A stretch of DNA of 64,000 nt from [Eubacterium] yurii (GCA_900167215.1 FUZS01000013.1:1-64000); one strand, 5' to 3'. Shown: positions 1-10,952, counted from the stretch's first letter. Translations and numbers: made by a program. Notes: generated by a model from the sequence alone, not told the origin.

Positions 1-50
1 CACAAAATACTGAAATTTCAAAGAATTTTCTTGTTTTTTGACATGCAAAA

Positions 51-77
51 GGGCAGAAATTTTAAAAATTTCTGCCC
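51..77. repeat. Perfect 12-bp inverted repeat at window edge
   Basis: The arms GGGCAGAAATTT (51-62) and AAATTTCTGCCC (66-77) pair perfectly around a 3-nt loop. No T-run of note follows. It probably belongs to the 3' end of a gene lying left of the window, acting with the terminator at 94-121. Confidence 0.5.
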
Positions 78-93
78 CTTTGTCTACACTCTG

Positions 94-121
94 ACAGGAT
101 GAGTTTTCATCCTGTTTTTTT
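94..121 (+). terminator. Rho-independent terminator
   Basis: ACAGGATGA (94-102) pairs with TCATCCTGT (108-116) and is followed by a run of seven T. It would end transcription of a gene upstream of the window and insulates the gene at 214. Confidence 0.8.
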
Positions 122-213
122 ATGCGAATAGACTTTACAAAATACTCACCAAGCACTATAATTTAGGGATAGGACAATTTTTTAAAAGTCATATAATTTA
201 TAAAGGAGAAGCC

Positions 214-741
214 ATGAAATATCCTACTTATCTCAAAAATCACGTCAAGGACATCAAGGACAAGTATCTGTCGACTATGACCATATGTGCTGACGACGGA
301 AATGAAAATATAGAGCTATATTACTTCGGTAATCTGATTGACGTAAAGGGTGAAAAAAGCAAGTATATCAGTGATACAGACGATAAACCCATGCTGATAG
401 TAGGCAGATATAAGGGAGAAGACTTTGTAATCCATGACAATTCAAAGCACGGCTATGACAATATGTTCTGCGACATATACTCTCTTGAACAGACAAATGA
501 CAGACCACTGCTAAAGCTTGATGTAGACGCCAAGAGATTTATCCTGGAAATAGGCTATTCCATAGATTATGACGATGAAAAAGATGATTTTGACTACGAT
601 GAAAATGGCGATATGATACTTATAGACGGCAGAACTATGAGCTTTGAAGATGTCAAGATGAACGGCTTTGACTATATATCCCTATCTTATGAGGCACAAA
701 ACGGCGAAGTCATACAATTTGTAGATATAGAGTTAGCATAA
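214..741 (+). CDS. Hypothetical acidic cytosolic protein (175 aa)
   Basis: I do not recognise the family. The protein is soluble and strongly acidic, with a cluster of Asp/Glu around residues 114-130 (YDDEKDDFDYDENGD), and has no signal peptide or membrane segment. Its composition looks like a globular all-beta or alpha/beta protein. The start follows AAAGGAG with good spacing. The stop lies one base before the ATG of the short-chain reductase at 743, so the two genes are almost certainly co-transcribed and translationally coupled. No function can be assigned from sequence alone. Confidence 0.75.
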   Translation: MKYPTYLKNHVKDIKDKYLSTMTICADDGNENIELYYFGNLIDVKGEKSKYISDTDDKPMLIVGRYKGEDFVIHDNSKHGYDNMFCDIYSLEQTNDRPLLKLDVDAKRFILEIGYSIDYDDEKDDFDYDENGDMILIDGRTMSFEDVKMNGFDYISLSYEAQNGEVIQFVDIELA

Positions 742-742
742 T

Positions 743-1477
743 ATGGGCAAAAATGTATTTATAACAGGTGCAAGCAGGGGCATAGGCTTTGAAACAGCAC
801 TTGCCTTTGCAAATAAAGGCTTTGATGTAGGCTTTAGCTATGTACAAAATGACGAAAAAGCTGATATTTTAGTAGAAAAACTGCGTGAAATAGGAGTGAA
901 TTCTTATAAATACAAGGCAGACGCAAGTAATTATAAGGCTATGGAAGAAGTCATAGCCACATATATGAGCAAGGTGAAAAAAATTGACGCCCTAATATGC
1001 AATGCCGGTATATCAAGCTACGGTACAATTACAGATATGAGCGTGGAAGAGATACAAAGAACCATTGAAACTAATATATATTCAGTGATTTATGCCTGTA
1101 AGCTTGTATCACCCTTTATGATTTCGCAAAAATTCGGCAGTATAGTAAATATGTCGTCCATGTGGGGTATAGTAGGTGCCTCATGCGAGAGCATATACTC
1201 AGCCTCGAAGGGGGCTATAATCGCATTTTCAAAGTCACTGGCAAAGGAGCTGGGACCTTCAAATATCAGAGTCAATGTACTTGCCCCGGGTGTGGTAATG
1301 ACTGATATGATGAGCGACTTTACAGATGAAGATGTGGACTGTCTCAAGCAAATGTCCGCATTAAATGCAGTATCCTATCCCAAGGATATAGCCAAGAGTG
1401 TAGTTTTTTTATCTTCAGATGAGGCTATCTCGTATACAGGTCAGGTACTGAGCCCTAATTGCGGCATGGTCATATAA
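743..1477 (+). CDS. Short-chain dehydrogenase/reductase, YmfI-like (EF-P 5-aminopentanone reductase candidate)
   Basis: This 244-aa classical SDR has a Rossmann dinucleotide motif TGASRGIG near residues 8-15, NAG near 87-89 and a Ser-Tyr-Lys catalytic set in the block SSMWGIVGASCESIYSASKG. That block, with WG..GASCE between the catalytic Ser and Tyr, is what I remember of Bacillus YmfI, which reduces the 5-aminopentanone modification on elongation factor P. FabG-type 3-oxoacyl-ACP reductases usually differ there. No fatty acid synthesis genes are nearby, which also argues against FabG. The substrate assignment is inference; the SDR call is firm. It sits 1 nt after the preceding hypothetical gene. 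Confidence 0.85.
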   Translation: MGKNVFITGASRGIGFETALAFANKGFDVGFSYVQNDEKADILVEKLREIGVNSYKYKADASNYKAMEEVIATYMSKVKKIDALICNAGISSYGTITDMSVEEIQRTIETNIYSVIYACKLVSPFMISQKFGSIVNMSSMWGIVGASCESIYSASKGAIIAFSKSLAKELGPSNIRVNVLAPGVVMTDMMSDFTDEDVDCLKQMSALNAVSYPKDIAKSVVFLSSDEAISYTGQVLSPNCGMVI

Positions 1478-1492
1478 ATTTAAAAATAAGAG

Positions 1493-1521
1493 TTGTATAT
1501 AATCATTAAATTTGATACAAT
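1493..1521 (+). promoter_or_regulatory. Sigma-A-type promoter for serS
   Basis: TTGTAT (1493-1498) and TACAAT (1516-1521) are separated by exactly 17 nt. They lie about 50 nt upstream of the serS start, in the short gap after the SDR gene. No T-box leader fits in this space. Confidence 0.55.
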
Positions 1522-1565
1522 AATAAGAATTTATTAATGTATCATACATAGATAAAAAGGAGTGA

Positions 1566-2846
<1,281 letters not shown>

Positions 2847-2868
2847 TAAAAAAGTATAAAAATTCGAA

Positions 2869-2915
2869 AAAAAGGGATTTTCAAAGCATGGAGCTTGAAT
2901 ATCCCTTTTTATTTT
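2869..2915. terminator. Bidirectional terminator between serS and the phosphatase gene
   Basis: AAAAAGGGA (2869-2877) pairs with TCCCTTTTT (2902-2910) around a 24-nt loop. T-rich sequence follows on the plus strand and A-rich sequence precedes, so it can serve both convergent genes. Confidence 0.65.
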
Positions 2916-2971
2916 AAAAATTTTATCTCATGATTCATATTTTCTAATTAATACAATTTAATTAAGACTTA

Positions 2972-3919
2972 TTATTTGCCCTTATACCATATTTCGTAGT
3001 CCTTGCTTGTAAATTTGTAATAGTCAAGCAAGTCTTTAATCTTATTAGCTCTTCCGTTGGCGTCAAGTTTCTTGTCGTTGTACCAAGCAGCACCTACATA
3101 GTCGCCATAAGTTGCATTTGGAAGAACTATCCATTTTGTTCCCCAGTTATCATAGTATTTTTCATCAGTTGCAAGCTTTGTTCTTTCAATAGGTCCAAGC
3201 TCTCTTTTGAAATCAGCTGTAAAATCGCCTATGTTATCTCCAAGATATAGTAGGACTTCATGAGTCTTTAATACATTTTCTCTTCTTTCAGTCTTGTTTG
3301 ATGAACCCTCTTTATTCATAACTTGAACGTGTTTTGCGTCTGCATTTGGAAATCCTGCACGTTTAAGTTGTTCTACAGTCAAATCAAGCTTGTCGTAGTC
3401 TCTGTTTGTAATATAGAACAGCTCCACTCCCTTGCTTGAAGCATATTTACAAAACTCAAGTGCACCGGGTATAGGCTTGCAAGCTGTAGAGCCTACAGAT
3501 TCATAATAATAATCCCATGGGCCGTTGTCCCAATCTTCCTTTCTTTGAACAATATCCGCCATATATGTAGCGTCGTCCATAAGTGTTGCATCAATGTCGG
3601 AAACTATAGCAAGCGGTTTCGAATATTTCTTTTGAAGAGCCTCGTCAAGGCGGAATTTTGCCAGGTCATATGCTTGTTTTTGCAATCCCTTTACTTCAGC
3701 AGAAAATTGGTATACAATACCGTTGACATAAGATTCTTTTCTTGGCGAATTTGTTACTGCACCGTCAGCATAAGCATTTACAGATTTTTCAACTACTTTT
3801 TGTTTGCTTTCTTCCGCTTTTTTTGCTGTATCTTGATCAGCATTGATATTTGCAGAAAATGCACAAAAAAACATTAAAGCTACAGCTAAAATCTTAATAC
3901 TTCTTTTTTTTAACTTCAT
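2972..3919 (-). CDS. Secreted HAD-type acid phosphatase, 5'-nucleotidase e(P4)/class C family
   Basis: The protein should dephosphorylate nucleotides or other phosphomonoesters outside the membrane. The HAD nucleophile motif appears as VSDIDATLMDD, followed by FYITNRD and a late acidic LGDNIGDF motif, as in class C acid phosphatases. The start chosen is the Met of MKLKKRSIK, because GGAGG lies 6 nt upstream on the minus strand; an upstream in-frame Met would add 13 poorly supported residues. The N-terminus is a typical signal peptide ending near NINA. No classical lipobox is seen, although e(P4) itself is a lipoprotein, so this one is probably released or wall-held. It converges with serS. 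Confidence 0.88.
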   Translation of the reverse strand: MKLKKRSIKILAVALMFFCAFSANINADQDTAKKAEESKQKVVEKSVNAYADGAVTNSPRKESYVNGIVYQFSAEVKGLQKQAYDLAKFRLDEALQKKYSKPLAIVSDIDATLMDDATYMADIVQRKEDWDNGPWDYYYESVGSTACKPIPGALEFCKYASSKGVELFYITNRDYDKLDLTVEQLKRAGFPNADAKHVQVMNKEGSSNKTERRENVLKTHEVLLYLGDNIGDFTADFKRELGPIERTKLATDEKYYDNWGTKWIVLPNATYGDYVGAAWYNDKKLDANGRANKIKDLLDYYKFTSKDYEIWYKGK

Positions 3920-4849
3920 AAATAACCTCCAATATATAAAAATATGAATCATGGACAATTTAAAATAAGCATTTGAAAAACGTAATCTATTATCTGTTAA
4001 ATATATTTTTAAAACTCTATAGATAATTCTAAATTTATTTGCAAAAAGTCAGTATTCCTAAAGTATCCATAACGATATCAGATATACAAGCCTGTAATAT
4101 TAAAAATCCTTGATAATGTATATAAATCAATGCATAAAAGCTAAAAATTTATATATTTTTAATAAATATCAGGCAACGATATCATATAAATAATAAAGTT
4201 ATTAAGGCAGTATCGCTAAGTATGTACTTTGATATAATTATCCTAATTCGTATCGTATAAGATAACTTTGACAATTATATCAACAAATAACAATATAGTC
4301 AATATAAGTTATATATACAACTTTGTACTCTCTCCAATTGGTCATTACAATTATATAAAAACTTAAGATAATATATGCTTAAACCTTTGAAATGACTGCA
4401 AATAGAATTTATACTTTAAATGCAAAATAATAAGAGATGCTATATTTTATAAAACGTACAATACTCTTATTTCAATATTATATATTATTGAATTTTCAAT
4501 GAAAAAATATAATCTTATCATAAAAACTATTGTCTTTTTAATATAAGAATAGTAAAATTATAGGATAGAATCAATTTTATACCTAATTTTTTGAGTTTAA
4601 ATTTTGTATTTTATATAAATTATAAAAAATATTAATTTTAGATTGTTTCTATATAAATAATATCAGATTTTATCTTAAATAAGGCTATAGTTGTGGTTTT
4701 ATAAAGCTTGTAGACTTATTTAAATTTATATTTATACTGAAATTTATTTGATATCCTGTACTTTCACTTGGATTAGGAGGCTGAAAATCTAAAGTTTTCC
4801 ATTGTTTCATTAAGTTTTAGTATAATAATTTGCATGAGAGGAGACAATC
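3920..4849. other. Long AT-rich intergenic region
   Basis: About 930 nt separate the divergent phosphatase and cytidine deaminase genes. I see no credible ORF, RNA gene or strong inverted repeat. A TATAAT at 4821-4826 is a plausible -10 for cdd, but it lacks a well-spaced -35. The stretch may be a decayed gene. Confidence 0.5.
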
Positions 4850-5269
4850 ATGGACGTAAAACTGCTTATAAAAAAGGCTTTTGAGGCAAGAAAATATTCA
4901 TACTCCCCATATTCGCACTATCAGGTGGGAGCTGCCTTACTTGCTGAAAACGGAAATATATATACAGGTTGCAACATTGAAAGTGCCACTTACTCACCTA
5001 CAAATTGCGGAGAGCGTACTGCTTTTTTCAAAGCTATTTCCGAAGGTGTAAAAGATTTTAGAGCAATAGCAATAGTAGGCGCTATGGAAGGTACTAAAGA
5101 CGGAGAGTTTGACTATGCACCGCCTTGCGGAGTGTGTAGACAGGTGATGGCGGAGTTTTGCTCCTATGAAGATTTTGACATAATACTTGCAAAGTCTGAG
5201 GACGAATATGAGATTTTCAAACTTCGCCAGCTATTCCCACTTGGCTTTGATAAGAGCAAGCTCAATTAG
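4850..5269 (+). CDS. cdd: Cytidine deaminase
   Basis: This enzyme hydrolyses cytidine and deoxycytidine to uridine and deoxyuridine in pyrimidine salvage. The 139-aa length fits the small homotetrameric type. Zinc ligands and the catalytic Glu are visible in NCGERTA (Cys and Glu) and in PPCGVCRQ (two Cys), which is the three-cysteine arrangement of tetrameric Cdd. The N-terminal substrate loop YSPYSHYQVGAAL is typical. The start follows GAGAGGAG. The pyrimidine-nucleoside phosphorylase gene lies 260 nt downstream on the same strand, so the two probably act in one salvage route. Confidence 0.97.
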   Translation: MDVKLLIKKAFEARKYSYSPYSHYQVGAALLAENGNIYTGCNIESATYSPTNCGERTAFFKAISEGVKDFRAIAIVGAMEGTKDGEFDYAPPCGVCRQVMAEFCSYEDFDIILAKSEDEYEIFKLRQLFPLGFDKSKLN

Positions 5270-5532
5270 ATACTTATAATATTTAGCTTTTATATTTTTC
5301 TATTTGAACTATGGACTCTATCCTTAGGATACTCTTTAGCATATTTTTTGCTATTTCTATAATAATATTTTGTAATGCAATAATTTCTATAAATATGCAG
5401 TCAAAATTTAAAATATATATTAGCCCTAATTCTATTGAGTTGGAGCATAAGCCAATGGAATTATAGAAATATTGATATTTACTTAAATTTATTTTATTTA
5501 AAATATAAATTGATATAAGACGGAGAATGACT

Positions 5533-6855
5533 ATGTACATGTATGACTTGATATTGAAAAAACGTAACGGTGGCAAGCTGTCAGAGGAAGAGATAAGGGA
5601 TATGGTAGCTCAGTATGTAGATGGAGAAATCCCTGACTATCAGATGTCTGCAATGCTGATGGCAATATATTTTTCGGGCATGGACGAAGAAGAGACCTTC
5701 ATACTTACAGACGCCATGGCAAGGTCAGGAGATATGCTTGACTTATCAGCCATCGAAGGCATAAAGGTGGACAAACATTCAACAGGTGGAGTCGGAGATA
5801 AGACTACACTCATCATATCGCCTATAGTAGCCTCACTTGGCGTGAAAGTGGCAAAGATGTCAGGAAGAGGTCTTGGTCATACAGGCGGTACTGTAGATAA
5901 ACTTGAGTCTATTCCGAATTTTAGGGTGGAACTGGATAAGGAAGAATTTTTTGATGTGGTAAATAAGGCAAATTTCAGCGTAATAGGACAGTCAGGCAAT
6001 ATCTCTCCTTGTGACAAGAAACTCTATGCCCTAAGAGATGTAACTGCTACAGTCGATGCCATACCTCTAATAGCCTCATCAATAATGAGCAAGAAAATAT
6101 CTTGCGGTGCTGACTGTATACTCTTGGATGTTAAAACCGGCAGTGGTGCTTTTATGAATACCTTGGAAGATTCTGTAAAGCTTTCTAAGGCACTTGTAGA
6201 CATTGGTGAAAGAGCCGGAAAAAAGACTATGGCACTTATTACCGACATGGATATACCTCTTGGCAACAACATAGGCAACTCGCTTGAGGTCATAGAAGCC
6301 ATAGAAACTCTTAACAGCAAAGGTCCTGATGACCTGACTCAAGTCTGCATTGAGCTTGCAGCTAATATGCTCTTCCTCGCTCAAAAAGGAAGTATAGAGC
6401 AATGCAGAGAAATGGTGAAAAATGCCATTCACGAGAAAAAAGCTGTCGAATATCTCAAAAAAATGGTCGCCCTACAAGGTGGTGATACTTCAGTAATTGA
6501 CGATGTGTCAAAGTTTGAAAAGGCAAAGATAAGTTGCGATGTAATATCTGAAAAGTCAGGCTATATTTCGCATATGGACGCCAAGGCAATAGGTATGTGT
6601 TGTGTACATCTTGGTGCAGGCAGGGTGAAAAAGGGAGATCCTATAGACTACAGTGCAGGTATCATCTTAGCCAAAAAGACAGGCGATTTTGTAGAAAAAG
6701 GCGAGGTCCTTGCAACACTTTATACAAATGACGAAAAAGCCTTGGAAATTACAAAAAAAGCCTATATAGACGCAATCACCTTCTCTGAGAACAAGCCTAA
6801 GGAAGAAAAGCTGATATATGCCTCAGTTGGCAAGGATAAAATCGAAATGTTTTAA
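5533..6855 (+). CDS. pdp: Pyrimidine-nucleoside phosphorylase
   Basis: This enzyme phosphorolyses uridine, thymidine and deoxyuridine to base and (deoxy)ribose-1-phosphate. The signature KVDKHSTGGVGDKTTLI is present near residue 80, and SGRGLGHTGGTVDKLE follows. Full length (440 aa) includes the C-terminal domain of the thymidine phosphorylase/AnPRT superfamily. Three close Met codons compete as start. The one at 5533 sits 7 nt after GGAG and gives MYMYDLILKKRNGG, which aligns with known N-termini; the Met at 5527 is too close to the ribosome site. It probably works with the cytidine deaminase upstream. Confidence 0.95.
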   Translation: MYMYDLILKKRNGGKLSEEEIRDMVAQYVDGEIPDYQMSAMLMAIYFSGMDEEETFILTDAMARSGDMLDLSAIEGIKVDKHSTGGVGDKTTLIISPIVASLGVKVAKMSGRGLGHTGGTVDKLESIPNFRVELDKEEFFDVVNKANFSVIGQSGNISPCDKKLYALRDVTATVDAIPLIASSIMSKKISCGADCILLDVKTGSGAFMNTLEDSVKLSKALVDIGERAGKKTMALITDMDIPLGNNIGNSLEVIEAIETLNSKGPDDLTQVCIELAANMLFLAQKGSIEQCREMVKNAIHEKKAVEYLKKMVALQGGDTSVIDDVSKFEKAKISCDVISEKSGYISHMDAKAIGMCCVHLGAGRVKKGDPIDYSAGIILAKKTGDFVEKGEVLATLYTNDEKALEITKKAYIDAITFSENKPKEEKLIYASVGKDKIEMF

Positions 6856-7227
6856 TATAAATTTTGAAAAGAAATTGTAAATTTATTTCAAAAGTCTAAC
6901 AAATTCATTACAGTTTACTTAAATCTCCTTTGATTTTAAAATATTTTAAGATTTAGATACTAAAATACAAATATAATTAAGAAAGGACAAAATATTTTGA
7001 GCTCTATAAGCAGATTTAAAGCTTATACTTTTATCTATGGATAAATTATAATTTATACTAAACTTTATTAACTTAATGGCAAATTTTTTATTATCTTTTA
7101 ACTGCACATAGATTATAAATGTGTAAAACTAAATTTTTTCCACTATTTTATTAAAATTAGTATTAATTTCTAACTTTCCATATATTGCTAGGGCTTAAAT
7201 CTGTTCAAATTCAAAGGAGATAATACT
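6856..7227. other. AT-rich intergenic region
   Basis: There are 370 nt between pdp and the secreted protein gene. No ORF, clear terminator or repeat was recognised. Confidence 0.5.
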
Positions 7228-7989
7228 ATGGTTATGAAAAAAATGCTATCACTTGTAATTTCCGCTATGTTGGGAATTTCAGGCGGTGCAGGTACTAAGG
7301 CTACGAATGCCAAAAAAGTAGACAGTGTCAATAATACTACGATAAGCCAAGTTGATAAAAAAAGCGAGATAAAAAAAGATGAAGGTAAATCTTCAGATAA
7401 AGTAAAACAAGTGGATAATACTAAAAGCGAAACAAAAAATACTTCTGATGAAACGCCAAAAACTGCTTCTATAACAGTCAACGATGAGGTAAAATCCTTG
7501 CTTGAAAAGGCAACTTACGGTATGACAGGTGCTGTATACACTCCTGTAGCTGTTTTGGAAAGCTCAAATTCCTCTTACCTTGTACTTTGCAAGGTGCAAA
7601 TGGTAGTACCTAATGCCACACCGACATATGCCCTTGTAAGTCTAAATGAAAAGGCAAATGGAAATGCGGAGATAACAGAAGTAAAAGACAGCAAAGCAGA
7701 GGCTCTATTTGTAGATGCACCGGGTGGATGGAGAGAAGTCAATAGTCTTACCTTGGATAAAGAAGCAAAAGCTGCCTTTGACACTGCCATTAAATATTCT
7801 AAATACGAAAAATACTCTCCTATAGCTCTCTTGGGACAGCAGGTGGTTTCAGGTATGAACTACCAAATCTTGCTTAGAACAAATCAAAGTGATACTAAAA
7901 CTTCAAAATATTTGATACTTCAAATATATCAACCTCTAAGCGATACTGCTGAGATAACTGCGGTTTACGAATTTAAAGCTGAAAAATAG
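7228..7989 (+). CDS. Secreted protein with cystatin-like C-terminal domain
   Basis: The protein has a signal peptide (about residues 1-27), a Lys/Ser/Thr-rich linker to about residue 85, and then two related beta-rich repeats (about 92-160 and 180-253). The second repeat contains Q205-V-V-S-G209 followed by MNYQILLR and, after a short loop, KYLILQIYQPL. This pattern closely parallels the cystatin/stefin core, where QVVAG-x-NY precedes an alternating hydrophobic strand and the QxVxG loop plugs papain-like cysteine proteases. The first repeat lacks QxVxG. A Met two codons downstream (7234) is an equally good start; AAAGGAG precedes both. Single-gene unit with a strong terminator. Protease inhibition is inference; the fold resemblance is seen by eye only. 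Confidence 0.7.
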   Translation: MVMKKMLSLVISAMLGISGGAGTKATNAKKVDSVNNTTISQVDKKSEIKKDEGKSSDKVKQVDNTKSETKNTSDETPKTASITVNDEVKSLLEKATYGMTGAVYTPVAVLESSNSSYLVLCKVQMVVPNATPTYALVSLNEKANGNAEITEVKDSKAEALFVDAPGGWREVNSLTLDKEAKAAFDTAIKYSKYEKYSPIALLGQQVVSGMNYQILLRTNQSDTKTSKYLILQIYQPLSDTAEITAVYEFKAEK

Positions 7990-8060
7990 GATGATAAAAT
8001 TAACTATAATTTCAATGTAATCAAGTAAATATATACTTCAAAAAAATATCCACATAGTAG

Positions 8061-8098
8061 AACACCGTTAAATCTAAAAGACTTAACGGTGTTTTTTA
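8061..8098 (+). terminator. Rho-independent terminator
   Basis: AACACCGTTAA (8061-8071) pairs perfectly with TTAACGGTGTT (8083-8093), followed by six T. It ends the cystatin-like gene just before the convergent transporter gene. Confidence 0.85.
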
Positions 8099-9421
8099 TT
8101 ATCTCTTCTTATTCTTGACCTTTTTTTGTTGAGATTTTTTTATTTCTTCACTTCTTATCTCATTTTCATTATTTAGCTTATCATAAGATGATGTTTCAGC
8201 TGTCTCATTTGCCTTATTCTCACTTATCTTATCCATATTTACATCATCTTCTACATAATCAAATATACTAATACCCTCATCTATATTCTGAGCGTCCTTA
8301 CCATCTTTTATCTTCCTCATATTTCTACTTCTTACAAAGGATGTGACAAGGTTGTATACTATTGACATGGTAGGTACAGCCATTATCATACCTGTAATAC
8401 CGGCAAAATTACCTCCAACTGTAATGGCGAACAAGACCCATACTCCGGGAAGACCGACAGACTTGCCCACTACCTTCGGATAGATGAGATTACCCTCTAT
8501 TTGTTGCAAGACCAAAAACAAGACTAAAAACCAGAGAGATTTTATCGGAGATACTATAAGTATTGAAAGTACACCATAAGACGCCGCTATAAACTGACCT
8601 ACTATAGGCACCAAAGAAAATAAGCCTATCATGGTAGCAATGGATACAGCCTTAGGAATATGCAGGAAGGTCATACTTGACAAAAACAAAAAGCAAAGTA
8701 TTATAGCCTCTGTACCCTGCCCTGCTATAAATTTTGAAAAAGAACTGCTTACCAAGTGTAAAAAAAGCACTATCTTCTTTGTCCTTTTATCAGGAAATAT
8801 CGCTCTTAGCAGACTATGTCCCTGAGATAACAACACCTCTTTTTGCGACAAAATATACACTGCAAATATAAGCCCCAAAAATAGGTTCATCACTGATGAA
8901 AACACATTGGTAGTAGCTGAAAATATTGACTGAAGTGCATTTGTAGCGTCAAGCAGTGAAAAGTTCTTGAAAAAATCAGTTACATTGGAATACATCTTAT
9001 CAAAATCAAAGCCTAATTTAGATAAGGTCTTTATTATCTGATTGTCAGGAGTCTTTGTAAACTTGACAAAGTTTTCTACAACTGTAGGCATGCCGTTTCT
9101 TATCTCTACAAAACTGTTGACTATCTCAGGAATTATCATGTAAAAAATCATAGACAAAACCGTGATAAAGGCAATGATGGTGAGAAATAAAGAAAAAGCT
9201 CTTGATAACTTCCTACCGAAAATCTTATTTATTGTCTTTTCTATCTTCTTCATAGGGATATTCAGTATAAATGCTATACATATTCCTGTTATAAAGGGCG
9301 TAAACAGTGTGACTATCCTCCACATATAGGAAGAAACAGGCCTGATATTTATAACTATAGCGGCAATTATGCCAAAAAATACTATGAGTTTTTGAATATT
9401 TTTATAAGTATTATTGTCCAA
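8099..9421 (-). CDS. AI-2E family transporter (PerM/YtvI-like membrane protein)
   Basis: The 440-residue integral membrane protein has about eight hydrophobic segments in the PerM/UPF0118 pattern, including an N-terminal pair, a large amphipathic region at about 100-170 (FVEIRNGMPTVVENFVKFT...) and conserved VPIVGQFIAA and LVLQQIEGNLIYPKVVGKSVGLP blocks. The latter is characteristic of the AI-2E exporter family. The substrate is unknown; family members have been linked to autoinducer-2 export or Na+(Li+)/H+ antiport. The C-terminal 80 residues are charged and cytosolic. The start is TTG with GAGGTG just upstream on the minus strand. Confidence 0.9.
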   Translation of the reverse strand: MDNNTYKNIQKLIVFFGIIAAIVINIRPVSSYMWRIVTLFTPFITGICIAFILNIPMKKIEKTINKIFGRKLSRAFSLFLTIIAFITVLSMIFYMIIPEIVNSFVEIRNGMPTVVENFVKFTKTPDNQIIKTLSKLGFDFDKMYSNVTDFFKNFSLLDATNALQSIFSATTNVFSSVMNLFLGLIFAVYILSQKEVLLSQGHSLLRAIFPDKRTKKIVLFLHLVSSSFSKFIAGQGTEAIILCFLFLSSMTFLHIPKAVSIATMIGLFSLVPIVGQFIAASYGVLSILIVSPIKSLWFLVLFLVLQQIEGNLIYPKVVGKSVGLPGVWVLFAITVGGNFAGITGMIMAVPTMSIVYNLVTSFVRSRNMRKIKDGKDAQNIDEGISIFDYVEDDVNMDKISENKANETAETSSYDKLNNENEIRSEEIKKSQQKKVKNKKR

Positions 9422-9653
9422 GGATTCACCTCTTTTTCCTATATAAACTTAGATAACTTAAATAGCTGTTATATAATTTGCTATTATTAAAATTTTAAAG
9501 CTAAATTACTCTTATAAGATTATAATACTATAGTCCGGCTTAGCCTTATAAAAATAATCATATCCATTGTTTTAATATACAAACAAATACTTATCAAAAT
9601 CTAATTTTTCATCTGAAACTTTAAGTTATACTCTTGATAATTTAGCCTTTTGC

Positions 9654-10952
9654 CTATTTTAACCTTACATATTTAAGCATAAATATGACAGATATGACAG
9701 ATACTGCAAACTCCGTAAATACGTAAGATGTCCACAAACCCAATATTTTAAAAGCATTTGAAAATATTATAGCTGAGGGAATAAGCACAACTATACCCCT
9801 TAAAATCGAGATGATAAAAGACAGCCTCGGTTTTTCCATTGCCTGCATTGAAAGAGCCATAACTATATTTATAGCAATAAAGGGAATAGCCAAAAAGTAG
9901 ACTCTTATACCCTGCACGCCGTAAAAGAGCAGTTTATCTTCTCCGCTTGAGTTAAACACTCCTGTCAAGCTTACAGCATTGAAATATAAGAGGATGTAGA
10001 TACCGGTAGCCATGATTACTGAAACTATAATAGCCATTTTCAAGACGTATACCATCTCTTTGAACTTATTTTTTCCGTAATTTTCACTGATTAAGGGCTG
10101 AACTCCATAACCCACACCGCTAAATATAGAAAATGTTACATCAGCCATATTGGCTATTATTCCATAAGCTGCAACTCCGATATCCCCTACATATTTTAAT
10201 ATTATAAGGTTAAATACTATCAGCACCACACTTGTGGAAATATTGGTTATAAGTGAGGATATGCCAAGTGATGAAAGGTAGAAAAACTCTTGCAACTTCA
10301 CCCTTGTCCTCACTAATTTAAAACTGTTTTTCTTCAAGACAAAATGGCTCAGAGTCACTACTATACCAACTATGGGTGCAATAGCAGTGGCAAAAGCCGC
10401 TCCAAATATGCCCATCTTCATAGGAAACATAAAGATATAGTCGCATATACAGTTAAATATTGAGCTTGATACGACAGCTGCAGTGACTATTGACGGATTG
10501 CGGTCGTTTCTAATAAAGGACATCAACAAGCAATCCAAGATAAATGCAGGAGCAAATGAAAGTATGGTCTTAAGATAGATATTAGATAACCTTAAGACAT
10601 CTCCCCTGGCTCCCAAGGTATATACTATATTATGAGAGAAAAATATACCCATTATCATAAAGAGCAGAGAAATCAGGATGGCAAAAAACAAACCTTTGGA
10701 AAAAATTCTGCACTTTTCCTCATAATCGTCGTATTTTATCTTAAACCTTGTGGAAAAACCCACACCTATCATATTGCCTATACCGTACAATATTCCGTAA
10801 ACCGGAAGTGAGATATTAAGTGCGGCAATTCCGTTACTCCCCTCGGCAACAGATATAAAATAAGTGTCTACAAGTATGTAAAACGAAAGACTCAGCATAC
10901 TTAACACGCTTAAAGACACATATTTAAAAAAACGCATTTTCAATTTAGTCAT
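9654..10952 (-). CDS. MATE family multidrug efflux transporter
   Basis: This 432-residue membrane protein has twelve predicted helices in two related halves. The N-terminal half shows LVDTYFISVAEGSNGIAALNISLPVYGILYGIG, and the second shows YGIIANMADVTFSIFSGVGYGVQPLISENYG, both typical of MATE/DinF-type Na+ or H+-coupled drug exporters. The substrate cannot be read from sequence. The gene stands alone on the minus strand, with 230 nt to the AI-2E transporter and 100 nt to the HD-domain gene. No regulator is adjacent. Confidence 0.92.
   Translation of the reverse strand: MTKLKMRFFKYVSLSVLSMLSLSFYILVDTYFISVAEGSNGIAALNISLPVYGILYGIGNMIGVGFSTRFKIKYDDYEEKCRIFSKGLFFAILISLLFMIMGIFFSHNIVYTLGARGDVLRLSNIYLKTILSFAPAFILDCLLMSFIRNDRNPSIVTAAVVSSSIFNCICDYIFMFPMKMGIFGAAFATAIAPIVGIVVTLSHFVLKKNSFKLVRTRVKLQEFFYLSSLGISSLITNISTSVVLIVFNLIILKYVGDIGVAAYGIIANMADVTFSIFSGVGYGVQPLISENYGKNKFKEMVYVLKMAIIVSVIMATGIYILLYFNAVSLTGVFNSSGEDKLLFYGVQGIRVYFLAIPFIAINIVMALSMQAMEKPRLSFIISILRGIVVLIPSAIIFSNAFKILGLWTSYVFTEFAVSVISVIFMLKYVRLK

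Noticed and set aside
5283-5576. 97-codon minus-strand open frame between cdd and pdp
   Set aside because: Ile/Leu/Tyr-rich sequence typical of chance translation of AT-rich DNA; no ribosome site, and it overlaps the pdp start.
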